In this document: piece after piece, positions 1 through 5,833 of the stretch
How positions within the stretch are numbered: position 1 is the first letter of the stretch
Layout: each line of letters opens with the position of its first letter
NCBI GenBank assembly: GCA_003554375.1
Contig: PWGF01000282.1
Span: 1-10,688 of the forward strand
DNA: 10,688 nucleotides
Source: Spirochaetaceae bacterium
Lineage (GTDB): Bacteria > Spirochaetota > Spirochaetia > DSM-27196 > SKKC01
Direction of reading: 5' to 3'
Made by a program: the position numbers and the translations under genes
Notes under the pieces: generated by a model
Told to the model about the DNA's origin: nothing
What the model saw: only the letters and a program-made list of their open reading frames with translations
Databases searched by the model: none

Positions 1-37
1 CCGCAACAATAGTAAGCACAGCAATCGGCCGTGTCAT
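1..37 (-). CDS. rnfG: RnfG N-terminus (partial, runs off the window)
   Basis: Only the first 12 codons are inside the window, reading MTRPIAVLTIVA. The ATG overlaps the rnfD stop codon (ATGA), and AGAGGAGG lies about 8 bases upstream. RnfG is the membrane-anchored, periplasm-facing subunit of the Rnf complex that carries covalent FMN. The visible residues fit its usual start: a short basic N-terminus followed by the beginning of a hydrophobic anchor. The identification rests mainly on position, because rnfG normally follows rnfD in rnfCDGEAB operons. The sequence itself is too short to prove it. Confidence 0.7.
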   Translation of the reverse strand, partial: MTRPIAVLTIVA

Positions 38-1089
38 GATTCGAACCTCCTCTGCGCTATCCGCGCCCACGCCCGCTCCGGTTGCGGCCGTGCCGCACGC
101 GTAATCAGCGGGCCAATGGCACTCATGAGCAGTATCGCGTACATTGCGCCTTCAACCGACCCGGCCCCGATGCGGATCAGAAGCGTGAGCGCCGCAGCGC
201 CCAAACCGAAAGCGATCCGCCCTCCCCGAGTCACCGGAGTAGTCTCCGAATCCGTCACGAAGAAAACCGCGGCAAGCATTGCACCACCCGCAAAGAGATG
301 CGCAAACGGTGTAGCCGCGAACTCTGCAAACGGGGACGTCGCAGCCGCCAGCACTACTATGCCGACCACGTACGCAACGAACGCTTCCCAGCGCACCAGG
401 CGCAGCGCAAACACAAATGCCGCCGCGATGAGGATGGCAACTACGCTCGTCTCGCCCATCGCTCCCTGAACCTGTCCTACAAAGAGGTTCTCCAGTGGAA
501 CCTCGCTCCCTTCCGCCATAGCCCTTAGCGGCGTAGCGCCGGTTACGCCGGCAACACCGCGGCCGCCAAGGCCCGGGAACGGAGTGGCGGGAGTGGTACC
601 GGCCCGGAAAACTCCCCCATAGGATGCCGCGAGGAATCCCCGGCCTACCAGTGCCGGATGGAAGATGGTATGCCCCGTCCCGCCGAATATCTCCCGGCCG
701 ATGCCGATCGCGACGAGAACACCGATCATTGTCATCCAGATCGGCGCGTGCGGCGGGAGCGTTGCCACCAGGAGCAAGGCGGTCAACGGCGATCCAGCAT
801 CCCACGGCGCCCGGAGCGACCTCTTCCGCAACAGCCGTACCACTGCCTCCACAACGAGCGCGGTCACCACCGCCACCCCGGCGTGAACCACCGGCGCAGC
901 CCCAAAGAAGAATACTGCGGCTGCATAGACAGGAATCAAAGCCGCACAGAGCAACAGCTGCCTGGTGGTCGTCGAAAAGCCGCGCCGCACGTGGGGCGGC
1001 GGGGTAAGATAGAATGCTTCCCCCGGTTGTGCCGACGCCGAAGGTGCCTCCGTGGGCTTCCGCTGTTCACTACTTACGGTGCTGCTCAT
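34..1089 (-). CDS. rnfD: Rnf electron-transport complex membrane subunit RnfD
   Basis: This 351-residue protein is an integral membrane subunit of the Rnf ion-pumping ferredoxin:NAD oxidoreductase, of the NqrB/RnfD family. It has about nine or ten hydrophobic segments after a Ser/Pro-rich N-terminus of about 35 residues. The covalent-FMN motif TGATPL is at residues 183-188, with Thr186 as the expected flavin attachment site. Other family blocks are visible: SPLTALLL near residue 100, GGTGHTIFHPALVGRGFL at 136-153 (usually GGLGNNIFNPAALGRAF) and FVTDSETTPVTRGGR near 277-291. The ATG overlaps the rnfC stop (ATGA), and GGGAG lies 8 bases upstream of it. The stop overlaps the rnfG start, so the three genes are probably translationally coupled. 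Length and motifs look normal, in contrast to the divergent RnfC next to it. Confidence 0.95.
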   Translation of the reverse strand: MSSTVSSEQRKPTEAPSASAQPGEAFYLTPPPHVRRGFSTTTRQLLLCAALIPVYAAAVFFFGAAPVVHAGVAVVTALVVEAVVRLLRKRSLRAPWDAGSPLTALLLVATLPPHAPIWMTMIGVLVAIGIGREIFGGTGHTIFHPALVGRGFLAASYGGVFRAGTTPATPFPGLGGRGVAGVTGATPLRAMAEGSEVPLENLFVGQVQGAMGETSVVAILIAAAFVFALRLVRWEAFVAYVVGIVVLAAATSPFAEFAATPFAHLFAGGAMLAAVFFVTDSETTPVTRGGRIAFGLGAAALTLLIRIGAGSVEGAMYAILLMSAIGPLITRAARPQPERAWARIAQRRFES

Positions 1090-2471
1090 ACGGCTTCTCC
1101 CTTCTCCACGCTCGTCTGCTGTGCGGTATCACCCAAGTCCCGTTCCGGGACTCCGCTCTTCGCAAACCGCACCCAGCCGACCAACGGAATACGCGCAGGG
1201 CAGACCGCCGCCCACGCGCCACACTCGATGCACGCGTCCGCTCGAAGCTCCGGCGCGGCCGGATCTTCCGTTCCCGTCACTCCCACAAAACGGAACGGCA
1301 GAAGCCCGACCGGACACACGTCCACGCAACGTCCACATCTGACGCACGGCCCCAAGACCGGCGGCACTTTCGCCGAAAGCCGGTATCCGCTTGTGGTCGG
1401 TCGCACGCTGTAATGGATGGACGGAACAGCCTCCCCGGTCATGTCACCGCCCTCGACCAGGGTTGCCGCAGATTCACTCGACTCCCCAACAAATTCCAGC
1501 AGCTCCTCCAGAGCTCCTCCGATCGGTGCACGCACCACATGCCGTGCGGAATCCGTCCGAAGCTCGATGTATCGATCGAGCACCGGGCTATCTCCGCTGA
1601 CTGCCTCGGCCAGAGCGACCGCTTCCGCCGGTTGGAGGACCAGCGCCGCCGGATTCTCCGGCGCAGGCGCTCCCGCTCCAGGCGGTTTGCCCGTAACCGC
1701 AGCCGCCAAGACCCACGGGTGCCCCAACGGATACGAGATTGTCTGCTCCGAAAACCGAACTGCTACGCTCAATCGCTCCGCCGCGCTCTGCAGGGCGCTC
1801 CGCACCTGCCGCCGGCGCCTGTCTGTTACGAAGAGCGGAGCTTCCAGACCCAAAGCACGCGCGATCCATCCGGCAGCAGCAACTACAGCCTCCGGCCGGT
1901 TTCGCGCAAGCCAGTCCGCGAGCCCTTCTCCCGGTTCGGCGCCGAACGCCGGGACAACCACGTGCTCGACAGAGCCGTTCGCAGCGCGTGCAAGTCGTCG
2001 TCCGAGGGGCAGCTCATCCAACCGGCCCATGTCGATCCCGGCCTGGACAGCGCGTTCAGCCAGCTTTCCGGCATCTCCGATCATACCGCTCATTCTGTCG
2101 TTGGCTCGAGAAATCGCCTGGCCATCATCGCCGGCTACTACCGTTCCGGCCCCGGCGTCATCGTCCTCCCCTGCCTCAGGAGTAATTTCGGCGTGCTCTA
2201 CCAAGCCGCCGCCGGGCACCGGCAGACGACTGACCCGAGAAACCTTACCCGAGACCGGCGAAAAGACCGGCACCTCCGATTCATTCCCCGGCTCAGCCAG
2301 GCGTTCACCGCGCTTCACCTCCTGGCGGCGCGAAACCAGCACTTCCGCCGAGCCGCCCGGCGTCCGGTGCAAAGGCACTCGGAACTGAGTAGGTTTGAGA
2401 GACCGGACCTCGTCACCATTCAGGGACATTTGGTCGGGCTTGAGCCGAGTAAGACCGCGCAGCGTTCGCAT
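1086..2471 (-). CDS. rnfC: Divergent RnfC, iron-sulfur subunit of the Rnf complex
   Basis: This 461-residue protein is the peripheral subunit that normally takes electrons from or gives them to NADH through FMN and two 4Fe-4S clusters. Visible parts in order are an RnfC N-terminal barrel-like segment (about 20-100, with the SPVSGKV block at 71-77), a weak NuoF-like middle (about 135-350) and a ferredoxin-like pair of cysteine motifs. The first motif is complete (C376, C379, C382, C386-Pro). The second is C414, C417, Trp420, C424-Pro, so its third cysteine is missing. The usual glycine-rich GLGGAxFPTxxK loop is not recognisable; the equivalent stretch near 144-160 reads AGIDMGRLDELPLGRR. GGPMMG has become GGDMTG (341-346). 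The ATG start has AGGGAGG about 9 bases upstream. It is the first gene of the rnf operon. Family assignment is firm from the cysteine pair, YPLG/AVTGK block and synteny; NADH use is doubtful. Confidence 0.88.
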   Translation of the reverse strand: MRTLRGLTRLKPDQMSLNGDEVRSLKPTQFRVPLHRTPGGSAEVLVSRRQEVKRGERLAEPGNESEVPVFSPVSGKVSRVSRLPVPGGGLVEHAEITPEAGEDDDAGAGTVVAGDDGQAISRANDRMSGMIGDAGKLAERAVQAGIDMGRLDELPLGRRLARAANGSVEHVVVPAFGAEPGEGLADWLARNRPEAVVAAAGWIARALGLEAPLFVTDRRRRQVRSALQSAAERLSVAVRFSEQTISYPLGHPWVLAAAVTGKPPGAGAPAPENPAALVLQPAEAVALAEAVSGDSPVLDRYIELRTDSARHVVRAPIGGALEELLEFVGESSESAATLVEGGDMTGEAVPSIHYSVRPTTSGYRLSAKVPPVLGPCVRCGRCVDVCPVGLLPFRFVGVTGTEDPAAPELRADACIECGAWAAVCPARIPLVGWVRFAKSGVPERDLGDTAQQTSVEKGEAV

Positions 2472-2535
2472 TCCGTGGACCTCCCTCCATGCCGGTCATC
2501 TTATCCCGCAGGTCGACCGCAGCCCGATGCTGCGG

Positions 2536-2556
2536 CACAACAGTTGTTAACACAAC
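2536..2556. promoter_or_regulatory. Inverted-repeat cluster, possible operator for rnf
   Basis: The plus strand carries ACAAC-A-GTTGT (2537-2547) and, sharing the same GTTGT arm, GTTGT-TAAC-ACAAC (2543-2556). Three copies of one pentamer therefore alternate in orientation within 20 bp. The cluster sits about 6 to 26 bases downstream of the predicted rnf transcription start, where a repressor would block transcription. It does not fit the Rex consensus well. The role is inferred from position and symmetry only. Confidence 0.3.
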
Positions 2557-2568
2557 CAACCGTGCCAA

Positions 2569-2597
2569 ATAATAGCCGGACAGCGCTTTTTCGTCAA
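2569..2597 (-). promoter_or_regulatory. Sigma-70-like promoter for the rnf operon
   Basis: Reading the minus strand, TTGACG (2597-2592) is followed after exactly 17 bases by TATTAT (2574-2569). This matches the -35 and -10 consensus at five of six positions each, with optimal spacing. Transcription would begin near 2562, giving a leader of about 90 nt before the rnfC ATG. It is the best promoter match in the window and points directly at rnfC. Confidence 0.72.
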
Positions 2598-2630
2598 CAT
2601 CCGTCACAATAGTTAGGAGAATGAAAACGA

Positions 2631-2660
2631 AGTATACCCGCATTAGGCGACTCATTGCAA
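2631..2660 (-). promoter_or_regulatory. Possible second promoter upstream of rnfC
   Basis: On the minus strand, TTGCAA (2660-2655), an 18-base spacer and TATACT (2636-2631) form a moderate sigma-70-like match about 60 bp upstream of the stronger rnf promoter. It could give tandem transcription starts for the rnf operon. The -10 element is good but the -35 is only partial, so a chance match is possible. Confidence 0.35.
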
Positions 2661-2801
2661 CGGAGCATGCGTTCGGCGTGCACCGCCCACACATGGGTCG
2701 CGCAAGCGCACAGGTTACCCCCCCCTTTAGACACACCACCGACAGACTCATCACACCCTCTGCCACGGTCGTCGAAACAGGGCACGGGCGTCACGCTTGA
2801 G

Positions 2802-2877
2802 CTCAGACCTCCGGGAAACGGAGCTTCCTCCGGGAAACGGAGCTTCCTCCAAGAAATGAAACCTCTTCCGGGATTGG
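2802..2877. repeat. Four imperfect 19-bp tandem repeats
   Basis: Units begin at 2802, 2821, 2840 and 2859. Unit two is GAGCTTCCTCCGGGAAACG; the core CCTCCGGGAAACG is identical in units one and two, and units three and four are degenerate. Each junction of the well-kept units forms a small hairpin, CTCCG-GGAAA-CGGAG (2809-2823 and 2828-2842). The block lies 28 bp after the GDPD stop, in the gap before the rnf promoter. It is direct and contiguous, with no spacers, so it is not a CRISPR array. Confidence 0.8.
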
Positions 2878-2904
2878 TGATGCTCAGCTTCCGACAGGCC
2901 GGCG

Positions 2905-3921
2905 CTACTGTCCGACAACACTGCGCCCGGCGCGCGCCGCCGCTTCCAGCACGCGTTCCGGGTAGTCAGTGATAATCCCATCCACGCCGAGCTCGAGCAG
3001 CTCCACCATCCTATCCGGGTCGTTGATCGTCCAGGCTTGGACATCAAGTCGCAGATGACCCGCTGCGCCCACGAACCGGCCCCCGAGAACCGGGAGTACC
3101 CCGAAGCGTTCCGGCACCTGCAGAACCTCACCCGGCGGCCGGTACCACCGGTGCAAGCCGAAGAAGTGTAACGCGTAGAACGTGCCGGCTTCCCTGACCC
3201 CGAGATTGGTGGGCACCTCCGGCTTCTTCTCACGGAACCGCCGGAGAAACGAGGCCTCGAAGCTGGCCACCTGGACCGTGCCGGTCCGGTCGTACTCCGA
3301 CACCAGCTCCGCAACAGCGCCGATAATCTCGTCTCCGCTGTCGGTCTTCATTTCGATGATCATCGGTACGTCCGGGTAGCGCTCGAAGACCTCGCGGAGC
3401 GTCGGGATCTCCACCCCTTCGCCCCGAAACGGGTATTCCCCTTCGTCATCCGTGAAGTGGTATCCCGCATCGAGCTCCTTGAGCTCCGCAACGGTGAACG
3501 AATCCACACGCCCCGACCCGTCCGTAGTGGCGTCTACAGTGCCGTCGTGGATAACCACAACCTCGCCCTCGGCGCTCAACTGAAGATCCATCTCCAGAAC
3601 GTGCGCTCCAAGCTCCATAGCCGCGTCGAAAGCCTCCATCGTATTGGGCGGAGCGTGCCCTTGAGCTCCGGCATGCGCGATTACCGTTACGTCCTGAGCC
3701 GCGAAAAACGGGACTCGGTCTACAGGCTCACTCCGGAACGGAAGTGCCGCCACGTACAGTACCAGCAAACCCAACAGTACAATAACGATCACACGGAGCC
3801 ACCTTCCAGTCCGACCTGGCGGCCGTCGCTCCCCTCCGACATTCCCTGGACGGCCAATTCGGAACCATCGCTTCTGCATATCGCCGAGCGTAGCCCCGAT
3901 GGCCCCGCTTGTCGAGGACAC
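2905..3921 (-). CDS. Membrane-anchored glycerophosphodiester phosphodiesterase family protein
   Basis: This family hydrolyses glycerophosphodiesters, the deacylated phospholipid headgroups, to glycerol 3-phosphate and an alcohol. The 338-residue protein has a basic N-terminus, one membrane helix at about 43-60, and a full GDPD TIM-barrel domain from about 77 to the end; the arginine-rich N-side suggests the enzyme faces outward. Visible family residues are H83, the metal pair E110 and D112 (EMD), H125-D126, E190 and K192 (EMK), and the C-terminal block AWTIND...GVDGIITDYP. Two conserved positions differ: the usual HR is H83-A84, and the usual PENT is P91-P92-N93-T94. The start used is GTG, 16 bp after the upstream stop, with a weak GAAGAG; an ATG 14 codons later is an alternative. 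It is the last gene of the lrgAB operon. Fold assignment is firm, but activity is less certain because of the substitutions. Confidence 0.88.
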   Translation of the reverse strand: MSSTSGAIGATLGDMQKRWFRIGRPGNVGGERRPPGRTGRWLRVIVIVLLGLLVLYVAALPFRSEPVDRVPFFAAQDVTVIAHAGAQGHAPPNTMEAFDAAMELGAHVLEMDLQLSAEGEVVVIHDGTVDATTDGSGRVDSFTVAELKELDAGYHFTDDEGEYPFRGEGVEIPTLREVFERYPDVPMIIEMKTDSGDEIIGAVAELVSEYDRTGTVQVASFEASFLRRFREKKPEVPTNLGVREAGTFYALHFFGLHRWYRPPGEVLQVPERFGVLPVLGGRFVGAAGHLRLDVQAWTINDPDRMVELLELGVDGIITDYPERVLEAAARAGRSVVGQ

Positions 3922-3937
3922 GAGCGCTCTTCACGGC

Positions 3938-5092
3938 CTACGGAAGACCGGCGACCGCTACGATCGCTACCGCCAACGCGGCGCCGGCGGTTACGGTCCA
4001 CGCCACCGAAGAGTACCGAAGAATCCGAACCCCGTCATAGGAAAGAAACGGGAAGACCGGCAGCACCGTGTTGGCCAGAAGGAAGACCGCTCCGAGCTCT
4101 TCCACCCATCTCACCCACCACAGTACCTGCGGGGCCTCCCATAGAGCCCCTGCCGCCACTCCTGCCAGAGTCAACCCGATAACACTCCAGGCGCCGGCAA
4201 GACCCACTATTCCCAACTCCCTTCGATGCTCCTCGTAGCGCCACGCCGTAGCCCTTGGGTAGTACGCCCCCGTAACCGGCAGCACAAGCCCGGCCGCGAG
4301 CGCCGTCAAGACGGCAGGGAGAAATCCACTCTCCCATATCCGATACCTTCCCCGCCACTCGAGCATCCGGGAGGCAAACCGCTGTGCTAGGTGCCTGAAC
4401 ACGATGAGCGCCCACAGCACTACGATCATTCTTCCCAGCATTGCCCAGTCCCACATGCCGGGCACAGTCATCCGCACGAGCGCCAAGAAGCACACCGGGA
4501 CGTGAGCCACCAGGGTTCGGACTACCCCGTCCCCGCCCTTTCTCGGCTGCTTACCCGGTTCGGGTTCGGGCCTTTGCCACAGGACATATCCCACGTCGAA
4601 GAGGGGCCCGGTGAGCGCCGCAACTCGAACCGCGTGAATGCCGTAGCCCCACCACAGCGCACCGGCAGGAAGCGGCCGGAATCCGGCAGCCGCAAACCGT
4701 CGTGCCGATTCGGCGTTATCACCGTGTATGTTCGCGTAGATCCGGCTCACGCCCTGTCCCTCCAGGAACGCGATGCCGGCTCGGATCAACTGGGTTCCGA
4801 TCCCCGCTCCCTGCGCGTGAGGGGCCACGCACACCCACGATACGACTCCGATCGGTACCTTGCGTTCGCCGAGCCGAACCCGCGCGAGTCGGAGCACCAC
4901 AGCACCCACCGGCACACCGTCTCGCTCCGCCACAAGGGTATGGCCCGCAAACGCGAAGAGCCCCCGCACCACTGCCGGAAAGGTGGCTCGGACGATCCGT
5001 CTGACCGTTCGTCTATCGCCGTCGGCCATAGGGCGAATGACAACGCCGTTGTCGCGTTTCTCTTGCGTTGTCCGAGCAGAGATCGATCCCAT
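3938..5092 (-). CDS. GNAT acetyltransferase fused to a degenerate site-2-protease-like membrane domain
   Basis: This 384-residue protein has two parts. Residues 17-150 are a GNAT domain: VCVAPHAQGAGIGTQLI (87-103) is the acetyl-CoA-binding motif Q94-x-x-G97-x-G99, and NAESARRFAAAGF (126-138) is the usual C-terminal block. Residues about 190-384 are membrane-spanning and resemble a site-2 protease (M50) core. The segment RHLAQRFASRM aligns with the HELAHRFVARR helix, followed by RIWESGFLPAVL, TGAYYP, ELGIVGLAGAW (usually ..ALAGP) and NTVLPVFPFLSYDGVRIL (341-358) with D353. The zinc motif HExxH is R233-H234-x-x-Q237, so proteolysis is not expected. The ATG has GGAGG 5 bases upstream. It lies 36 bp after lrgB and 16 bp before the GDPD gene, consistent with one operon. 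The GNAT call is secure; the S2P relationship is my alignment from memory. Substrate and function are unknown. Confidence 0.8.
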   Translation of the reverse strand: MGSISARTTQEKRDNGVVIRPMADGDRRTVRRIVRATFPAVVRGLFAFAGHTLVAERDGVPVGAVVLRLARVRLGERKVPIGVVSWVCVAPHAQGAGIGTQLIRAGIAFLEGQGVSRIYANIHGDNAESARRFAAAGFRPLPAGALWWGYGIHAVRVAALTGPLFDVGYVLWQRPEPEPGKQPRKGGDGVVRTLVAHVPVCFLALVRMTVPGMWDWAMLGRMIVVLWALIVFRHLAQRFASRMLEWRGRYRIWESGFLPAVLTALAAGLVLPVTGAYYPRATAWRYEEHRRELGIVGLAGAWSVIGLTLAGVAAGALWEAPQVLWWVRWVEELGAVFLLANTVLPVFPFLSYDGVRILRYSSVAWTVTAGAALAVAIVAVAGLP

Positions 5093-5128
5093 ACGTACCT
5101 CCGTAAGCGCCGTCTTCCTGCGCCCCTC

Positions 5129-5833
5129 TCACAGGGCAATCGACAGGAGCGCTCGAACCAACGGCGGGGTCAGAATCGCCGTGGCAATTCCATTCAAGCA
5201 GATCCCCAGACTGCCCGCAGCCCCCGAGAGACGCCCCTCCTCCAAGGCACGAGCGGTTCCTACGCCGTGCGCAGCCGATCCCATCGCGAGCCCGAAGGCC
5301 ACGTCATTGCGCACCCCGACCACCCGCAGCACCACCGGCCCGATTATGGCGCCAAGGATTCCTGTAGTCACCACAAAACCGGCGGTCAGAGCCTGGTCTC
5401 CACCTATCCCCTCGGCAATGGCAATCGCTATCGGGGTCGTAACGCTCTTGGGACTCATCGAGCGCGTCACGACCTCCGGTACGCCGAGAATCAGCAGCGG
5501 GACTACCGCCGAAACGATACCGACGACGCTTCCGGCCAGCGTCGTCGCGAGCATCGCCGGCGCTTGTTCCCGCAGCTCCTGAAGACGCTGATACAACGGT
5601 ATACCCAGCGCAACAACCGACGGCCCCAGGAAGAAGCTTATAACCTGCCCGCCTCGGTTGTACGTCTCGAAATCGACCCCCAGCAGCTGAAGAACCGCGA
5701 TCAACACGGCTACCGTCAACAGAACAGGGTGCAAGAGGAAGAACCGGATCCGCGCATACAGCGCCTTCGCGCCTACATACGTTAGCGTGGTAAGCGCTAC
5801 CCATACCACCGGAGTTTCAAGTAAGCCGATCAC
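5129..5833 (-). CDS. lrgB: LrgB family membrane protein
   Basis: This 234-residue integral membrane protein has the hallmarks of LrgB/CidB: FFLGPSVVALGIPLY near residues 67-81, RSMSPKSVTTPIA at 123-135, and GLAMGSAAHGVGTARALEEG near 181-200. LrgA and LrgB form a membrane pair. It was first described as controlling murein hydrolase export and cell lysis in Staphylococcus, and later linked to pyruvate or glycolate transport in bacteria and plastids. The start is GTG, overlapping the lrgA stop as GTGA, with GGGAGG 6 bases upstream, so translation is probably coupled to lrgA. Length and motifs are normal. Which substrate it handles here cannot be told from the sequence. Confidence 0.93.
   Translation of the reverse strand: MIGLLETPVVWVALTTLTYVGAKALYARIRFFLLHPVLLTVAVLIAVLQLLGVDFETYNRGGQVISFFLGPSVVALGIPLYQRLQELREQAPAMLATTLAGSVVGIVSAVVPLLILGVPEVVTRSMSPKSVTTPIAIAIAEGIGGDQALTAGFVVTTGILGAIIGPVVLRVVGVRNDVAFGLAMGSAAHGVGTARALEEGRLSGAAGSLGICLNGIATAILTPPLVRALLSIAL

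Larger units (their letters stand above)
2472..2904. other. 433-bp gap upstream of rnfC and downstream of the GDPD gene
   Basis: No convincing gene was found here. The gap holds the rnfC ribosome binding site, one strong and one weaker minus-strand promoter, an inverted-repeat cluster near 2536-2556, a run of eight C at 2718-2725, and four 19-bp tandem repeats at 2802-2877. The stretch 2530-2640 is visibly more AT-rich than the coding DNA around it, as expected for a promoter region. No hairpin followed by a T-run was seen on the minus strand after the GDPD stop, so a classical intrinsic terminator for the upstream operon is not evident. Confidence 0.6.

Noticed and set aside
2534..2556. Rex redox-repressor site upstream of rnfC
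   Set aside because: The left half resembles TTGTG, but the spacing and right half do not match the Rex palindrome; kept only as an unnamed inverted repeat.
1014..2612. Open frame of 532 codons on the plus strand, antisense to rnfC
   Set aside because: It lies opposite a gene with clear RnfC motifs, has an arginine/histidine/proline-rich composition typical of antisense frames in GC-rich DNA, and shows no recognisable domain.
2594..2794. Small minus-strand frame, or riboswitch, in the gap upstream of rnfC
   Set aside because: The frame crosses the predicted promoter, has no ribosome binding site and no family resemblance; I found no conserved cores of common riboswitches there.
2802..2877. 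Tandem repeats considered as a CRISPR array
   Set aside because: Units are 19 bp, contiguous and without unique spacers, and no cas gene is present.
4391..5785. Open frame of 464 codons on the plus strand across lrgB and the GNAT fusion
   Set aside because: It spans two real genes and their intergenic gap on the other strand and has a shadow-like, low-hydrophobicity composition with no domain.
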